Below are positions 42,160-50,983 of a DNA stretch of 64,000 bases, in pieces. The translations under genes and the position numbers were made by a program. Within the stretch, counting starts at the first letter, position 1. Every line of letters begins with the position of its first letter. The notes below the pieces were generated by a model. It was not told the origin of the DNA. It worked only from the letters and a program-made list of their open reading frames with translations, and searched no databases. Source of the DNA: an uncultured Myxococcales bacterium (GTDB lineage: Bacteria > Myxococcota_A > UBA9042 > DTJE01). Location: assembly GCA_903847405.1 (NCBI GenBank), contig CAINDP010000082.1, positions 17,344 through 81,343 of the forward strand, written 5' to 3'.

Positions 42160-45159
42160 ATGCGACAGCTTCGGGTGGTCGGCCTGGTGTTCTGGATCGC
42201 CGGGTGCGGCGGGTCCTCGGTGTCGGGCGATGGCGGTTTCAATGACCTGGTCGCGGACGCGCCCGACGTGGTGGCGGACAGCGGACCGGTGTGTCGAGTT
42301 GCAGCGGACTGCACGGCACTGGACCCGGGCCCGTGCGGTCGCGTCGCCTGTTCGGCGGCCGGCGTGTGCGAGATCCGAGCGGATGCGGGACGCGAAGGCC
42401 TCACTTGCGACCCGGGGGATTTGTGTGCGGTGGGCGGCGCGACCTGCCGCTCCGGGGCCTGCGTGCCTGCCGGCAGGAAGACCTGCCTGGAGCGGGCGTG
42501 CCTGTCGGGCCGGTGCGACGAGGCGTCCGGCGAATGCCGCTACGAATCCCTTCCGGACGGCCAGGCCTGCGAGGGTGACGGGAATTCGTGCACCCCGGAC
42601 CAGTGCGTCGGCGGGTCCTGCCAGGCCGGGCCAAACGGGTGCCAGTGCGGGAAGGATTCGGACTGTCCGGCGCCCGCCGACAAGTGCATGGCCGACCTGC
42701 GGTGCGACCTGGGCAGCAGCCGGTGCGTCCCGGCGGCCGAGGGGCCCCGGTGTTCGCAGCCTGCGGACCCCTGCCGCGTGGCGTCCTGCGATGCGGCGAC
42801 GGGCGATTGCGTCCAGCGGTCGCTGCCGGACCAGACCGAATGCGATCCATCCACGGTGTGCCACGGCGTCGGGACCTGCCTGGCCGGAATCTGCCAGCGG
42901 CCGGTCCGATGCGCCGATGACGACCCCTGCACGAACGATCTGTGCGATCCGACCAGCGGGGCGTGCACCTTTGCGCCATCGACGGGTGGGTCCTGCAGCG
43001 ACGGCGATCCCTGCACCGTGGACGACGTCTGCGCCGGCGGCGCCTGTGCGCCCGGGACCGCGCGGGACTGCGACGACGGCAACCCGTGCACCCAGGATGC
43101 CTGCGTTCCGGGACAGGGATGCACATGGACGCCCCTGGCGCCGACGACCCCCTGCGACGACGGTTTGCGATGTACCACGGACGACGTGTGCGGCGTGGCA
43201 GGCATCTGCGCGGGTACGCCTAGGATGTGCGACGACGGGAATGTCTGCACCCGGGACGCCTGTGACGGCGCCACCGGGTCGTGTGTGGCGGAACTGCTCA
43301 GCGACATCCCGTGTGACGACGGTCACGCGTGCACCGTCGGGGATGCCTGCCGCACGGGCCTGTGCGTTCCGGGCGCCTGGGTCCGCGCCTGCTGCGAGGC
43401 GAACGCCGACTGCGATGACGGCGATGCCTGCACGTTCGAGCAATGCAGTGGCGGCACCTGCTCCTGGGCGGATGAACCTGCGAACCTGTGCGCCCCCCAG
43501 GCACCTTACACGGGCTGCGGCGCCTCGTGGTGCCGGGCCGCGGACGGGGGGTGCGAAGCACTGGACCTGCGCATGCCGCGGCGCCTGGTTGCGTGGGATC
43601 TGCGGGTCGGCGGCGCGACGCCGGGCTTCCGGTGGAGCGGCGGGTCGGGGGAGCGGCGGGCTGAGGGTGCCGGCCCCGTGTCGGGGTCTGCCGGGGCATC
43701 GTTCCGGCTGCCGGCGCGACGGATGCCGGCGGGCTTGGCGGTGCTGGTCCTGGATCTGGGCGCGTCGGCCTGCGGCGCGGTGGATCTGTACCGCGAAGGC
43801 ACGGCGGTCCCGGCCGCCGAGTGCGGGGTGGTGGATGGACGCACGCGAGCGGCGTGGTCCTGGCCCGTGACCGGCGCGCCGCTGGACCTGACGGTTCGGA
43901 TGGAGGCCGAGGCCGTTGTTGCCAAGGTCGACCTGTACCTCTGGGCGCTGGGCACGTGCCTTCCGCTGGGGCCGCTGCTGGTTGCGGAGGGGGTGGGGTA
44001 TTCCGAGTTGGCGATGAATTCTGGCCCAGGCGGAATCTCTGCATCCTATCTTCAGAACGATGCTGTGAAAGTGATTGCATATTCGGCAGATACCGGGGTT
44101 GGGACGACTCAGTCGGTTTCTCACGAACCGGTTCTGGTCCAAGCGCCGTACTTCGCAATCTCGCTTGTTGCTACCCCAGATCGCGGGCTAGCGTTGGCAT
44201 ACGGTGGCTCCAAGGAAAAAGTAGTCGTTGTGCACCTCAAGAATGACGGTTCTCCGCTGACGAGGGTAGTCCTCCCTCCAACAGTTCCTTCCGACGGGGA
44301 AAAGTGGTTTGAACCGTCGATCGTGAGAACTCCAAGCGGCACCAGTTGGATGGCGTGGTCGGCTTCCGAGGGAGGTTCCACAGACTTTAACCTTGGTATC
44401 AATGAGTTCTCCCTCCAGAACAACACCCCCACCTTCCCCACCCCCGGCGTCCTCCTCAACACCGACACGGCCGGCATCCAACGCCGCCCCCGCCTGGCGG
44501 CCGTCGGCTCCACCGGCGTCGCGGCCTGGATCTCGGAACAATCCGGCCCCCTGAACCGCGTGATCCTGCGCCGCCTGGATGCCGACGGGACACCGATTGG
44601 CGACGAGGTGGTGGTGGACGAGGGAACGGACGCCATCCGGGACATCGGGCTGGCTCCCGTCGGCCCGGACCGGGTCGCCTGGGTCGTCGAGCGCGATGGC
44701 GGCGTCCTTCGGGGGGGAATCCGATCGGCCGCGGACCTGTCGCGAATCCAGGACACAGCCTTCCCCTCCGAAACGATCGCGCGTCGCTACTCCCCGGACC
44801 TGGCAGTCCTGGGCGACAGGGCCCTCCTGGCTTCGGCGGGGTTCGCGGGTACCCTGGGCTTCGTCACGTTGGCCACCCTGGACGGCCAGGGGGTCCTGGG
44901 ACCCGAGGTCACTGTGTCGCCGCGGGTCGAAAAGAGTTCGGCTTCGCCCGCGGTGGCCGGACTGGATCCCTACTGGGCGATGGTGGCCTGGTACGACGGG
45001 ACCGACGAGCGCCCGTCCGGCGTGTACCTGGCCCTGACCGCCCCGACGTGCATCCACGGTGCCATCGATTGCACGGACTACGCGGCGCCCGCGGTGTGCG
45101 TCGGGTTCGGACCCACCGGCTACGTGCCCCTGCCCGGCGCGACGACGTGGTGTCAGTGA
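42160..45159 (+). CDS. Large Cys-rich repeat lipoprotein with C-terminal beta-propeller-like region
   Basis: A 999-residue predicted lipoprotein: signal peptide with lipobox WIAGC, then Cys-rich modules (about 45-455) of the CDDGNxCTxDxC and ACSAAGxC types, a beta-sandwich stretch (470-605), and strand repeats to the C-terminus (YFAISLVATPDRGLALAYGG; RLAAVGSTGVAAWIS; GPDRVAWVVERDGG). The segment encoded at about 44000-44410 is much less GC-rich than the rest of the gene (28/60 and 34/60 G+C in the two lines counted), a mosaic sign. ATG 42160 is used; GTG 42154 also fits the GGGAGAGG site. No enzyme motif is seen; it is probably a surface adhesin or sensor. Confidence 0.82.
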   Translation: MRQLRVVGLVFWIAGCGGSSVSGDGGFNDLVADAPDVVADSGPVCRVAADCTALDPGPCGRVACSAAGVCEIRADAGREGLTCDPGDLCAVGGATCRSGACVPAGRKTCLERACLSGRCDEASGECRYESLPDGQACEGDGNSCTPDQCVGGSCQAGPNGCQCGKDSDCPAPADKCMADLRCDLGSSRCVPAAEGPRCSQPADPCRVASCDAATGDCVQRSLPDQTECDPSTVCHGVGTCLAGICQRPVRCADDDPCTNDLCDPTSGACTFAPSTGGSCSDGDPCTVDDVCAGGACAPGTARDCDDGNPCTQDACVPGQGCTWTPLAPTTPCDDGLRCTTDDVCGVAGICAGTPRMCDDGNVCTRDACDGATGSCVAELLSDIPCDDGHACTVGDACRTGLCVPGAWVRACCEANADCDDGDACTFEQCSGGTCSWADEPANLCAPQAPYTGCGASWCRAADGGCEALDLRMPRRLVAWDLRVGGATPGFRWSGGSGERRAEGAGPVSGSAGASFRLPARRMPAGLAVLVLDLGASACGAVDLYREGTAVPAAECGVVDGRTRAAWSWPVTGAPLDLTVRMEAEAVVAKVDLYLWALGTCLPLGPLLVAEGVGYSELAMNSGPGGISASYLQNDAVKVIAYSADTGVGTTQSVSHEPVLVQAPYFAISLVATPDRGLALAYGGSKEKVVVVHLKNDGSPLTRVVLPPTVPSDGEKWFEPSIVRTPSGTSWMAWSASEGGSTDFNLGINEFSLQNNTPTFPTPGVLLNTDTAGIQRRPRLAAVGSTGVAAWISEQSGPLNRVILRRLDADGTPIGDEVVVDEGTDAIRDIGLAPVGPDRVAWVVERDGGVLRGGIRSAADLSRIQDTAFPSETIARRYSPDLAVLGDRALLASAGFAGTLGFVTLATLDGQGVLGPEVTVSPRVEKSSASPAVAGLDPYWAMVAWYDGTDERPSGVYLALTAPTCIHGAIDCTDYAAPAVCVGFGPTGYVPLPGATTWCQ

Positions 45160-45190
45160 CGAAGTCCCTGTGGACGTTGAGGAGGCCGCC

Positions 45191-47524
45191 GTGGAAGCGA
45201 CGACGAACCGTACCCGACTCCCTGCCATTCCTCGTCCCGAACTCTTCCTCTCCCACCCGGCAGTCCTCCTCCTCGTCCTGGCTGCGGCCTGCGGCGGCGG
45301 GTCCGCGTCCAACGTGGGACCCGGGAACGGCGAGTGCCTGCGCGACGACGACTGCAACGATCGCGTCGACTGCACCGACGATGTCTGCGGCGTTTCGGTG
45401 AACGGCGTGCGCCGCTGCGAGCACGTCCCGCGGACCGATCGGTGCGCCGCGGGCAGCGAATGCCTGGCCGAATCGGCCCTGGGGGCGGGATGCATCGAGC
45501 GGGTCGCCCTGTGGTGCGCGGGCCGCGGCGAGGGCGTCGCCTGCACGCCGGACGATGCCTGCGCCCAGGGGGGCGGGGCCTGCCAGAACGGCCGGTGCAC
45601 CTATGCGCGCACGGAATGCGCCCCCGCCGTGTGCCTGGAATCCCGCGGGTGCAGCGCCTCCACCGGTCGGTGCGAATACGGGCCCCAGCCCGACGGGACT
45701 GCCTGCGACACCGACGGCCTGGCCTGCTCCTCGGAGGAATGCACCGACGGCCAGTGCGGGGTCCGGGCCACCACCTGCCAGTGCGCGCAGAAACAGGACT
45801 GCCCGCCAGTCAGCGACAAGTGCCACGTGGCACCCCGGTGCGTGAACGGCGCCTGCGTGTACGACCCGGTCGAATGCCCGACCGCCGAATCCTGCAAGCA
45901 GTTTGTCTGCGACCCGGCCGATGGCGAATGCGTCGGCCAACCGATCCACGAGGGGGAGCCGTGCGACGACCACCTGGCCTGCACCCAGGACGATGCGTGC
46001 CACGGAGGCCGCTGCTATGGCGGCGCACGGGACTGCCAGCCGGGTTCCTGCCGGACCTCCTCGTGCGCCGAGCCTGCGGGGTGTGCGTATGTTTCGCGGC
46101 CGGACGACGGGTCCTGCGATGACGGCGACCCCTGCAACGGCCCCGACGCCTGCCTGGGTGGCGTGTGCCGGGTGGTGGGACCGGCCCTGGACTGCGACGA
46201 TGGCGATCCCTGCACCGCCGACGCCTGCCGTCCGCTGGACGGGGTGTGCGTTCATGCCTACGTGCCCAACTGTTGCGGCAACGGTGTTCCGGAACTGACC
46301 GAACGGTGCGATCCGGGTCCTGCCCCGTCCCCTCTCTGCCGATCCTGCGGCTACGCCGTGGCGGACCTGACCGACATGGGCAGCGCGCCGGCCGTGGCGT
46401 GGTCGCCGGCCGGGCGCCAGGGCCTCCTCGCCTGGGAGGAATCGCGCGATGGGTCGATGATCCTGAAGGTGCGGCCGCTGGATGCCAGCGGTCGGATGGG
46501 CGAACCGGTGCCGCTGCCGGGGATCGCGCCCGGGAGCCACGGTCGTTTCCACCCGGCGCTGGGCACGCTGTCGGAGGGCCGCTTCCTGCTGGCCTTCTAC
46601 ACGGGGGACGGCGTCGCACTGCGCCTGCTCGGCCCGGGCGGCGCGGTCCTGGGCCAGGCCGAAATCCCGGAAGCGATCGAAGAGGATGAAATCCCGGGTA
46701 GCGAATTGGTGATCGGAACGATGAATGGCGTCGCGCTGCTGGCCTGGCAGGTGCTCCACGAGGTCAGCGGCAACGAGTTTGGCCAGGTCCGGGCCGCCTG
46801 GGTGATCACGGCGAACGATTCCCTGCTGTCGGCCGAGCCGGTCACGTTGAGCGGCGATCCGGCCGCCTACGAGTCCAGCCGCCTGGGTACGATCTGCATG
46901 GGTGCCGACGGCGCGCTGGTGACCCTGACCTTCCGGGGAGGGAGCCATACGCGGCAGCAGGCCGTGTACCATGGCACCGATGGCAAGGTCCTGGTCCCCC
47001 AGGTCCTCGCCGACTATTCCGACGAACTTCCCATGGCGCCCTGTTGCGCCACGACGCCCGCCGGGACCTTCCTCGCCGCAGCCCTGCGGCCCGTGACGAC
47101 CGGGGAACTGCATGGGTTGGACGTGTCGATCACGGCCCTGGACGCGACCGGGGTCCCGACGGGGACGCCCTGGTCCCTGGTCCAGTCCCTGATCGTCCCG
47201 AAGGCGTACATGGATCTGGTGTATCCCGTGTTCTCCTCCCTGGATCGCTGGGGGGACGGGTACCTGTTCGTGACCACCTGGGCCCGGGGCGTGTCCATGA
47301 ACACCACCGACAGCCTCAGTCTGCAGGCCGTCGCCACCTCCGGAGTTCCCGGTTCCGCCGGCCTCCCCTTACCGGTCGAAGGCGCATCGGATGGCTTCAC
47401 GGTGGGTCTGGACGTGACGGCGGGCCCCGACGGTGCGATCCTCATGGGGTGGCACCGCCAGGAGGTCCTGGACATCCAGGGGGCTCCGGGCGTCGTCCGG
47501 GCGCGGTTCCTGGCCCCGCCGTAG
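45191..47524 (+). CDS. Cys-rich repeat lipoprotein, third of a paralogous group
   Basis: A 777-residue predicted lipoprotein. Start GTG 45191 has GAGGAGG 5 bp upstream and gives a signal peptide with lipobox LAAAC. Residues about 45-375 hold Cys-rich modules (CLRDDDCNDRVDCTDDVC; CTPDDACAQGGGACQNGRC; CDDGDPCNGPDACLGGVC), then NCCGNGVPELTERCDPG, a motif frequent in Myxococcota surface proteins. The C-terminal ~390 residues are strand repeats such as AVAWSPAGRQGLLAWEES and GVALLAWQVLHEVSG, propeller-like as in the preceding gene, from whose stop it is 31 bp away. The two are probably diverged duplicates in one transcript. Confidence 0.82.
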   Translation: MEATTNRTRLPAIPRPELFLSHPAVLLLVLAAACGGGSASNVGPGNGECLRDDDCNDRVDCTDDVCGVSVNGVRRCEHVPRTDRCAAGSECLAESALGAGCIERVALWCAGRGEGVACTPDDACAQGGGACQNGRCTYARTECAPAVCLESRGCSASTGRCEYGPQPDGTACDTDGLACSSEECTDGQCGVRATTCQCAQKQDCPPVSDKCHVAPRCVNGACVYDPVECPTAESCKQFVCDPADGECVGQPIHEGEPCDDHLACTQDDACHGGRCYGGARDCQPGSCRTSSCAEPAGCAYVSRPDDGSCDDGDPCNGPDACLGGVCRVVGPALDCDDGDPCTADACRPLDGVCVHAYVPNCCGNGVPELTERCDPGPAPSPLCRSCGYAVADLTDMGSAPAVAWSPAGRQGLLAWEESRDGSMILKVRPLDASGRMGEPVPLPGIAPGSHGRFHPALGTLSEGRFLLAFYTGDGVALRLLGPGGAVLGQAEIPEAIEEDEIPGSELVIGTMNGVALLAWQVLHEVSGNEFGQVRAAWVITANDSLLSAEPVTLSGDPAAYESSRLGTICMGADGALVTLTFRGGSHTRQQAVYHGTDGKVLVPQVLADYSDELPMAPCCATTPAGTFLAAALRPVTTGELHGLDVSITALDATGVPTGTPWSLVQSLIVPKAYMDLVYPVFSSLDRWGDGYLFVTTWARGVSMNTTDSLSLQAVATSGVPGSAGLPLPVEGASDGFTVGLDVTAGPDGAILMGWHRQEVLDIQGAPGVVRARFLAPP

Positions 47525-47561
47525 GGGGCGCCGCGCGCATCGGTGCACGAGGAGGCCTTCC

Positions 47562-48224
47562 GTGAAACTGACCTTCATCGGCCACGCCTGCTTCCTGGTG
47601 GAGTCCGACGCGGGCCTGCGGATCCTGCTGGATCCGTACCTGCCGGGCGCCTTCGGGGGCAAGATGGGCCTGCGGCCGTTCCTGGAACCGGTGGACATCG
47701 TCGTGTCCAGCCACGAGCACCTGGACCACAACTACGTGGACCCGGCCTTCGGGACGCCGGACATCGTGAAGTCCGCGACCCGGGCTCGCGGCGTCCAGTT
47801 CCGTGGCGTCCGCCTGCCTCACGATGACGAGGAGGGGTTGCGCCGGGGTTGGGTGACGGGCTTCAGGTTCGAGGTGGACGGGATTTCCGTGGTGCATCCC
47901 GGGGACCTGGGGCGGCCGCCGCACCCGGCCGAGGCAGCGGTCCTGGCGCCGGTGGACGTGCTGCTGCTGCCGGTGGGCGGAACCTTCACGATGGGGCCGG
48001 CGGCTGCCGTGCGGGCGGTCGAAACCCTCCGTCCCCGCGTCGTCATCCCCATGCACTACCGCTGGCCCACCGTGGACCTGCCCCTGCTGCCGGTCGAGGA
48101 CTTCCTGGTCCAGGCGAACGCCCGGCACTGGCTGGTCGAGCGCATGCCAGCCCATCCCCTGACGCTGCGCCGGGCGGATCTGCCCATGACCCCGCAGATC
48201 CTGGTCCTGCAGCCTACCCACTGA
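47562..48224 (+). CDS. Metallo-beta-lactamase-fold hydrolase (UlaG-like)
   Basis: A 220-residue predicted metal-dependent hydrolase. The MBL signature HxHxDH is intact (His51, His53, Asp55, His56 in SSHEHLDHN). Further ligands are likely in the VVHPGDLG segment and the C-terminal IPMHYRWP. The short N-terminus (VKLTFIGHACFLVES) and compact size match the UlaG/YycJ-like group (lactonases, phosphodiesterases and many proteins of unknown substrate). The start is GTG 47562 after AGGAGG. It ends a few bases before a cluster of REP repeats and is convergent with hpt. Confidence 0.88.
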   Translation: MKLTFIGHACFLVESDAGLRILLDPYLPGAFGGKMGLRPFLEPVDIVVSSHEHLDHNYVDPAFGTPDIVKSATRARGVQFRGVRLPHDDEEGLRRGWVTGFRFEVDGISVVHPGDLGRPPHPAEAAVLAPVDVLLLPVGGTFTMGPAAAVRAVETLRPRVVIPMHYRWPTVDLPLLPVEDFLVQANARHWLVERMPAHPLTLRRADLPMTPQILVLQPTH

Positions 48225-48227
48225 CCC

Positions 48228-48310
48228 GGAAATGGGGACAGACACCGATTTCGCGCGGAAATGGGGACAGACACCGATTTCGCGAAAATGGTGTCTGTCC
48301 CCATTTTTCA
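48228..48310. repeat. Cluster of three REP repeats (two direct, one inverted)
   Basis: Two direct copies of GGAAATGGGGACAGACACC plus GATTTCGCG (48228-48255 and 48257-48284) meet an inverted copy, CGAAAATGGTGTCTGTCCCC plus ATTTTTCACG (48283-48310). The second and third copies form a hairpin. The inverted copy contributes the TGA stop codon of hpt (bases 48308-48310). It lies between two convergent genes. Confidence 0.9.
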
Positions 48311-48835
48311 CGGCGGGACGTGCGCGATGTAGGGCAGGTTGCGGTAGCGCTGCTCGAAGTCCAGGCCGTAGCCCACCACGAAGCGGTCCTCGATCGTGAA
48401 GCCCACGTAGTCCAGCGGCACGTGCTTGCGGGTGTTCGACGGCTTGTGCAGCAGGGTGCAGATCCGCACCGAGCGCGGCTGGCGGGCGATGAAGGATTCG
48501 CGCAGGAAGGACAGCGTCAGGCCGCTGTCCACGATGTCCTCCACCACCAGCACGTCCTTGTCCACGATGGGCTTGGACAGGTCCTGGGTGATCTGCACGA
48601 CGCCGCTGGACGTTGTGGCGTCGCCGTAGGACGACAGCCCCAGGAAGTCCATGGATAGCGGCAGGTCGATCTGGCGCACCAGGTCCGACAGGAACAGCAC
48701 CGCCCCCTTCAGGACGCCCACGACCACCAGGTCGCGGCCGCGGTAGTCCTGCGTGATCTTCGCGCCCAGTTCGCGGATCCGCGCCTGCAGATCGGCTTCG
48801 GGAATCAGGATTTCGAATTTCTCGGCGCCCTGCAT
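48308..48835 (-). CDS. hpt: Hypoxanthine phosphoribosyltransferase
   Basis: A 175-residue purine salvage enzyme that joins hypoxanthine (and often guanine) to PRPP. The PRPP-binding motif VLVVEDIVDSGLTL is at about 93-106, LKGAVLFLSDL near 45 and the C-terminal base-contact segment IEDRFVVGYGLDF near 150. Length is normal for bacterial Hpt. Start ATG 48835 follows GGGGGAA. The final codon and stop fall inside a REP repeat, so the C-terminus may have been set by REP insertion. The upstream uracil phosphoribosyltransferase-like gene is on the same strand 21 bp away, forming a salvage pair. Confidence 0.95.
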   Translation of the reverse strand: MQGAEKFEILIPEADLQARIRELGAKITQDYRGRDLVVVGVLKGAVLFLSDLVRQIDLPLSMDFLGLSSYGDATTSSGVVQITQDLSKPIVDKDVLVVEDIVDSGLTLSFLRESFIARQPRSVRICTLLHKPSNTRKHVPLDYVGFTIEDRFVVGYGLDFEQRYRNLPYIAHVPP

Positions 48836-48856
48836 GACAATTCCCCCTGAAAGGCC

Positions 48857-49633
48857 CTACCGCAACGCGTTGTTCAGCACCTCGCCCAGGCCGCCGGCGC
48901 CGGGCACGATGTAGTCGTGGTCGTCCAGCCCCTTTTCCCGGTCCCAGTCCAGGCCCGGCGCCTTGGCCAGCACGTCGGCCGGCGACAGGCCGCGGTCCAC
49001 GCGCCAGCAGTAGACCTCCAGTTCGGGGGCGTCCCGCGCCACCCGTTTCAGGAACTCGGGCGTGACGATCAGGTTCATGCTGATCCACCGGGCGGCCCGG
49101 CCCTCGCCGTTCTGGCGGTACCAGCGCACGACCTCGGTCAGCGAACTGCCCGTGGCGCCCATCGGATCGGGGAACAGCAGGATCTTGCCTTCGGTGGGCC
49201 CCCCGACCTTCGTGCCGGAAATCGCCGCGCCCGTCACCGCGCCCGCCGCGTCGGTCGTGCGGTTCATGATGATATGGTCCTGGCGCACGCCCGACGGGTC
49301 CAGCACGGTCGACAGCAGTTCGAAGCACACCAGGGACGGCTTGATGCCCGCCCGGGCCAGGTCCACCGTCACGACCTCGGTGGTCGGGTCCAGCAGTTCG
49401 CTGCGGTACTCGGCGCCCATGCGGGTGCGCACCGTCCGGATCTTCTTGGGGAAGCAGTCGTTGATGCACGCCCGAACCAGGCCGTCGTACAGCGACTGCA
49501 GCAGCCAGTTCAGGCGGGGCTGCATCGTGGCCGGCATGCACAGCTCGGCCAGCAGCGTCCGCATGTACGGATCGTCCAGAATGTGGACCATCGGACCGTA
49601 GCGATGTTCGATTTCCCGGTGGAAGCCGCTCAT
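48857..49633 (-). CDS. Divergent uracil phosphoribosyltransferase homologue
   Basis: A 258-residue protein, about 50 residues longer than typical Upp. The PRPP motif ILLFPDPMGATGSS (usual VDPMLATGGS), a conserved RAG (TVDLARAGIKPSL) and the C-terminal YIVPG are present. Between VDRGL and YIVPG there is an insert of about 20 residues, and the uracil-binding loop GDAGDR of Upp is replaced by GAGGLGEVLNN. The fold is therefore clear, but base specificity may be altered. ATG 49633 is used; upstream sequence in frame is not Upp-like. It is upstream of hpt on the same strand and divergent from the IHF gene. Confidence 0.8.
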   Translation of the reverse strand: MSGFHREIEHRYGPMVHILDDPYMRTLLAELCMPATMQPRLNWLLQSLYDGLVRACINDCFPKKIRTVRTRMGAEYRSELLDPTTEVVTVDLARAGIKPSLVCFELLSTVLDPSGVRQDHIIMNRTTDAAGAVTGAAISGTKVGGPTEGKILLFPDPMGATGSSLTEVVRWYRQNGEGRAARWISMNLIVTPEFLKRVARDAPELEVYCWRVDRGLSPADVLAKAPGLDWDREKGLDDHDYIVPGAGGLGEVLNNALR

Positions 49634-49776
49634 TCCTGACCCCCCGGTCCCGGGACGCGGCGGGTGGCCGGCGGCCGGGACGATCCACAAAAAAACCGGC
49701 GTTCGGACGCCTTGCGCCAGTCGTCGGCTGCCGCAGGGCCGTTCCCTCGTACCAGACGGCCGGGGAAAATTCAATC

Positions 49777-49804
49777 TTGACCAACCTCAAAGTTTGGTTA
49801 TCAT
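49777..49804 (+). promoter_or_regulatory. Sigma-70-type promoter for the IHF/HU gene
   Basis: TTGACC at 49777-49782 and TATCAT at 49799-49804 with a 16-bp spacer, in an AT-rich patch. The gene starts 36 bp later, leaving room for the GGAGG site at 49826-49830. ACCAA and TTGGT half-sites inside the spacer may form an operator. Confidence 0.6.
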
Positions 49805-49839
49805 TCCGACTCGTTTGGGGCACCCGGAGGATGGAAACC

Positions 49840-50127
49840 ATGACGAAGTCTGAACTGATCGAAGCGGTGGCGAAGCGCAGCGAAATCACCTTGGACCGCG
49901 CCGCCATCGTCGTCAACGCCGTTTTCGAGCAGATGATCGATGCGATGAAGCGCGGTGAGCGGATCGAAATCCGCAACTTCGGCAATTTCACGGTGAAGGA
50001 CTACGAAGGGTACGAGGGGCGCAACCCCAAGACCGGCGAAAAGGTCACCGTTCCGCCGAAGCGCCTCCCGTTCTTCAAGGCCGGCCTGGGTCTGCGCCAG
50101 ACGATCAACGTCCGCGCGAAGAAGTAG
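49840..50127 (+). CDS. HU/IHF family DNA-binding protein (IHF beta-like)
   Basis: A 95-residue nucleoid protein that bends DNA as a dimer. It matches IHF beta across its length: MTKSELIEAVA at the N-terminus, IEIRNFGNFTVKDYEG, the GRNPKTGEKVTVPPK arm that wraps the minor groove with the intercalating Pro, and PFFKAGLGLRQTIN. ATG 49840 is chosen because GGAGG lies 9 bp before it; the ATG at 49831 directly touches that site. A good promoter precedes it. The 3' end overlaps the convergent coaE by 23 bp. Confidence 0.93.
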   Translation: MTKSELIEAVAKRSEITLDRAAIVVNAVFEQMIDAMKRGERIEIRNFGNFTVKDYEGYEGRNPKTGEKVTVPPKRLPFFKAGLGLRQTINVRAKK

Positions 50128-50749
50128 GTCCCCCCTCCAGAACCATCCCGATGGCGATCGCGCGAGCCTTGTGGCGCAGCGCATCCAGATCCCCTTCGTT
50201 CTCCAGGACAATCGTGGCTGTCGCGCGCCGCTGGGCGTCGGTGACCTGGGCCGCCATGCGCGCCCGGACCGCCGATTCGTCCATCGAATCACGTGCTACG
50301 ACGCGCCGCACCCGGTCGTCCACGGGGGCCAGCACCGCCACCAGTCCGTCCAGGTCGTTCCGCAGCCCGGCTTCCACGATCAGGGCCGCCTCGACCACGG
50401 CCAGCCCGCACCCGGCCTGGGCCAGCACGTCCAGCCTGCGCCCGACCTCCCGGAGCACCTCGCCGTGCGTCAGGGCCTCCAGGCGTTGCCGTTGCGCGGG
50501 ATCGCGGAAAACGATGCCCGCCAGGGCGGTCCGGTCGATGGTGCCGTCGGCGGCCACGATGCCCGGGCCGAACGCGGCCACCACTGCGGCGAAGGCGGGC
50601 CCCCCGGCACGCATCTGGTCGCGTGACACCTGGTCCGCGTCCACGACCGGGATCCCCAGGGCGCGCCAGGTCCGGGCGACCTGGGATTTGCCCGCCCCGA
50701 TCCCCCCCGTCAGTCCCCAGATCCGAAGTCCATCCGGTTTCGTCAGCAT
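50105..50749 (-). CDS. coaE: Dephospho-CoA kinase
   Basis: A 214-residue kinase for the last step of coenzyme A synthesis. The P-loop GLTGGIGAGKS occupies residues 12-22, VVDADQVSRDQM carries the conserved Asp-Ala-Asp (acceptor site), and the helical lid with LEALTHGEVLREV follows (usual LExIxHP, here HG). VARDSMDESAVRARMAAQ is the typical C-terminal motif. Length is usual. It overlaps the IHF gene end by 23 bp, tail to tail. Confidence 0.93.
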   Translation of the reverse strand: MLTKPDGLRIWGLTGGIGAGKSQVARTWRALGIPVVDADQVSRDQMRAGGPAFAAVVAAFGPGIVAADGTIDRTALAGIVFRDPAQRQRLEALTHGEVLREVGRRLDVLAQAGCGLAVVEAALIVEAGLRNDLDGLVAVLAPVDDRVRRVVARDSMDESAVRARMAAQVTDAQRRATATIVLENEGDLDALRHKARAIAIGMVLEGGPTSSRGR

Positions 50750-50823
50750 GAGGCCGGTATGCCGCGGGCCGGGGCGGAAGTCAACCGGGAGCAGGGGGTA
50801 GGGGGAGGAAGCGGGGTGGGAAG

Positions 50824-50874
50824 GCGTCCACGACGACGTCCAGGTCCACGTGCACGTCCACGTCGATGTCCACG
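50824..50874. repeat. Imperfect 12-bp tandem repeats (GTCCACGT unit)
   Basis: Four or so units of GTCCACGTSSAY (GTCCACGACGAC, GTCCACGTGCAC, GTCCACGTCGAT, GTCCAC) in the 234-bp gap between coaE and the porin gene. It includes the palindrome GTCCACGTGCAC. The remainder of the gap shows no gene. Confidence 0.55.
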
Positions 50875-50983
50875 GCTGGCGCGCGGAAGGGATGGACGAG
50901 GGGGCATCGTCGGCCTATGCTCCGCCGCGAATCGGGAAGGGTGCCGGGCCGCATCGCATCGGCCTGCCGGAGGACGTGGAATC

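Noticed and set aside
48228..48310. REP cluster as a tRNA or an intrinsic terminator pair
   Set aside because: No cloverleaf or T-loop sequence; the same units recur at unrelated sites, which marks them as REPs. A terminator effect is possible but not shown.
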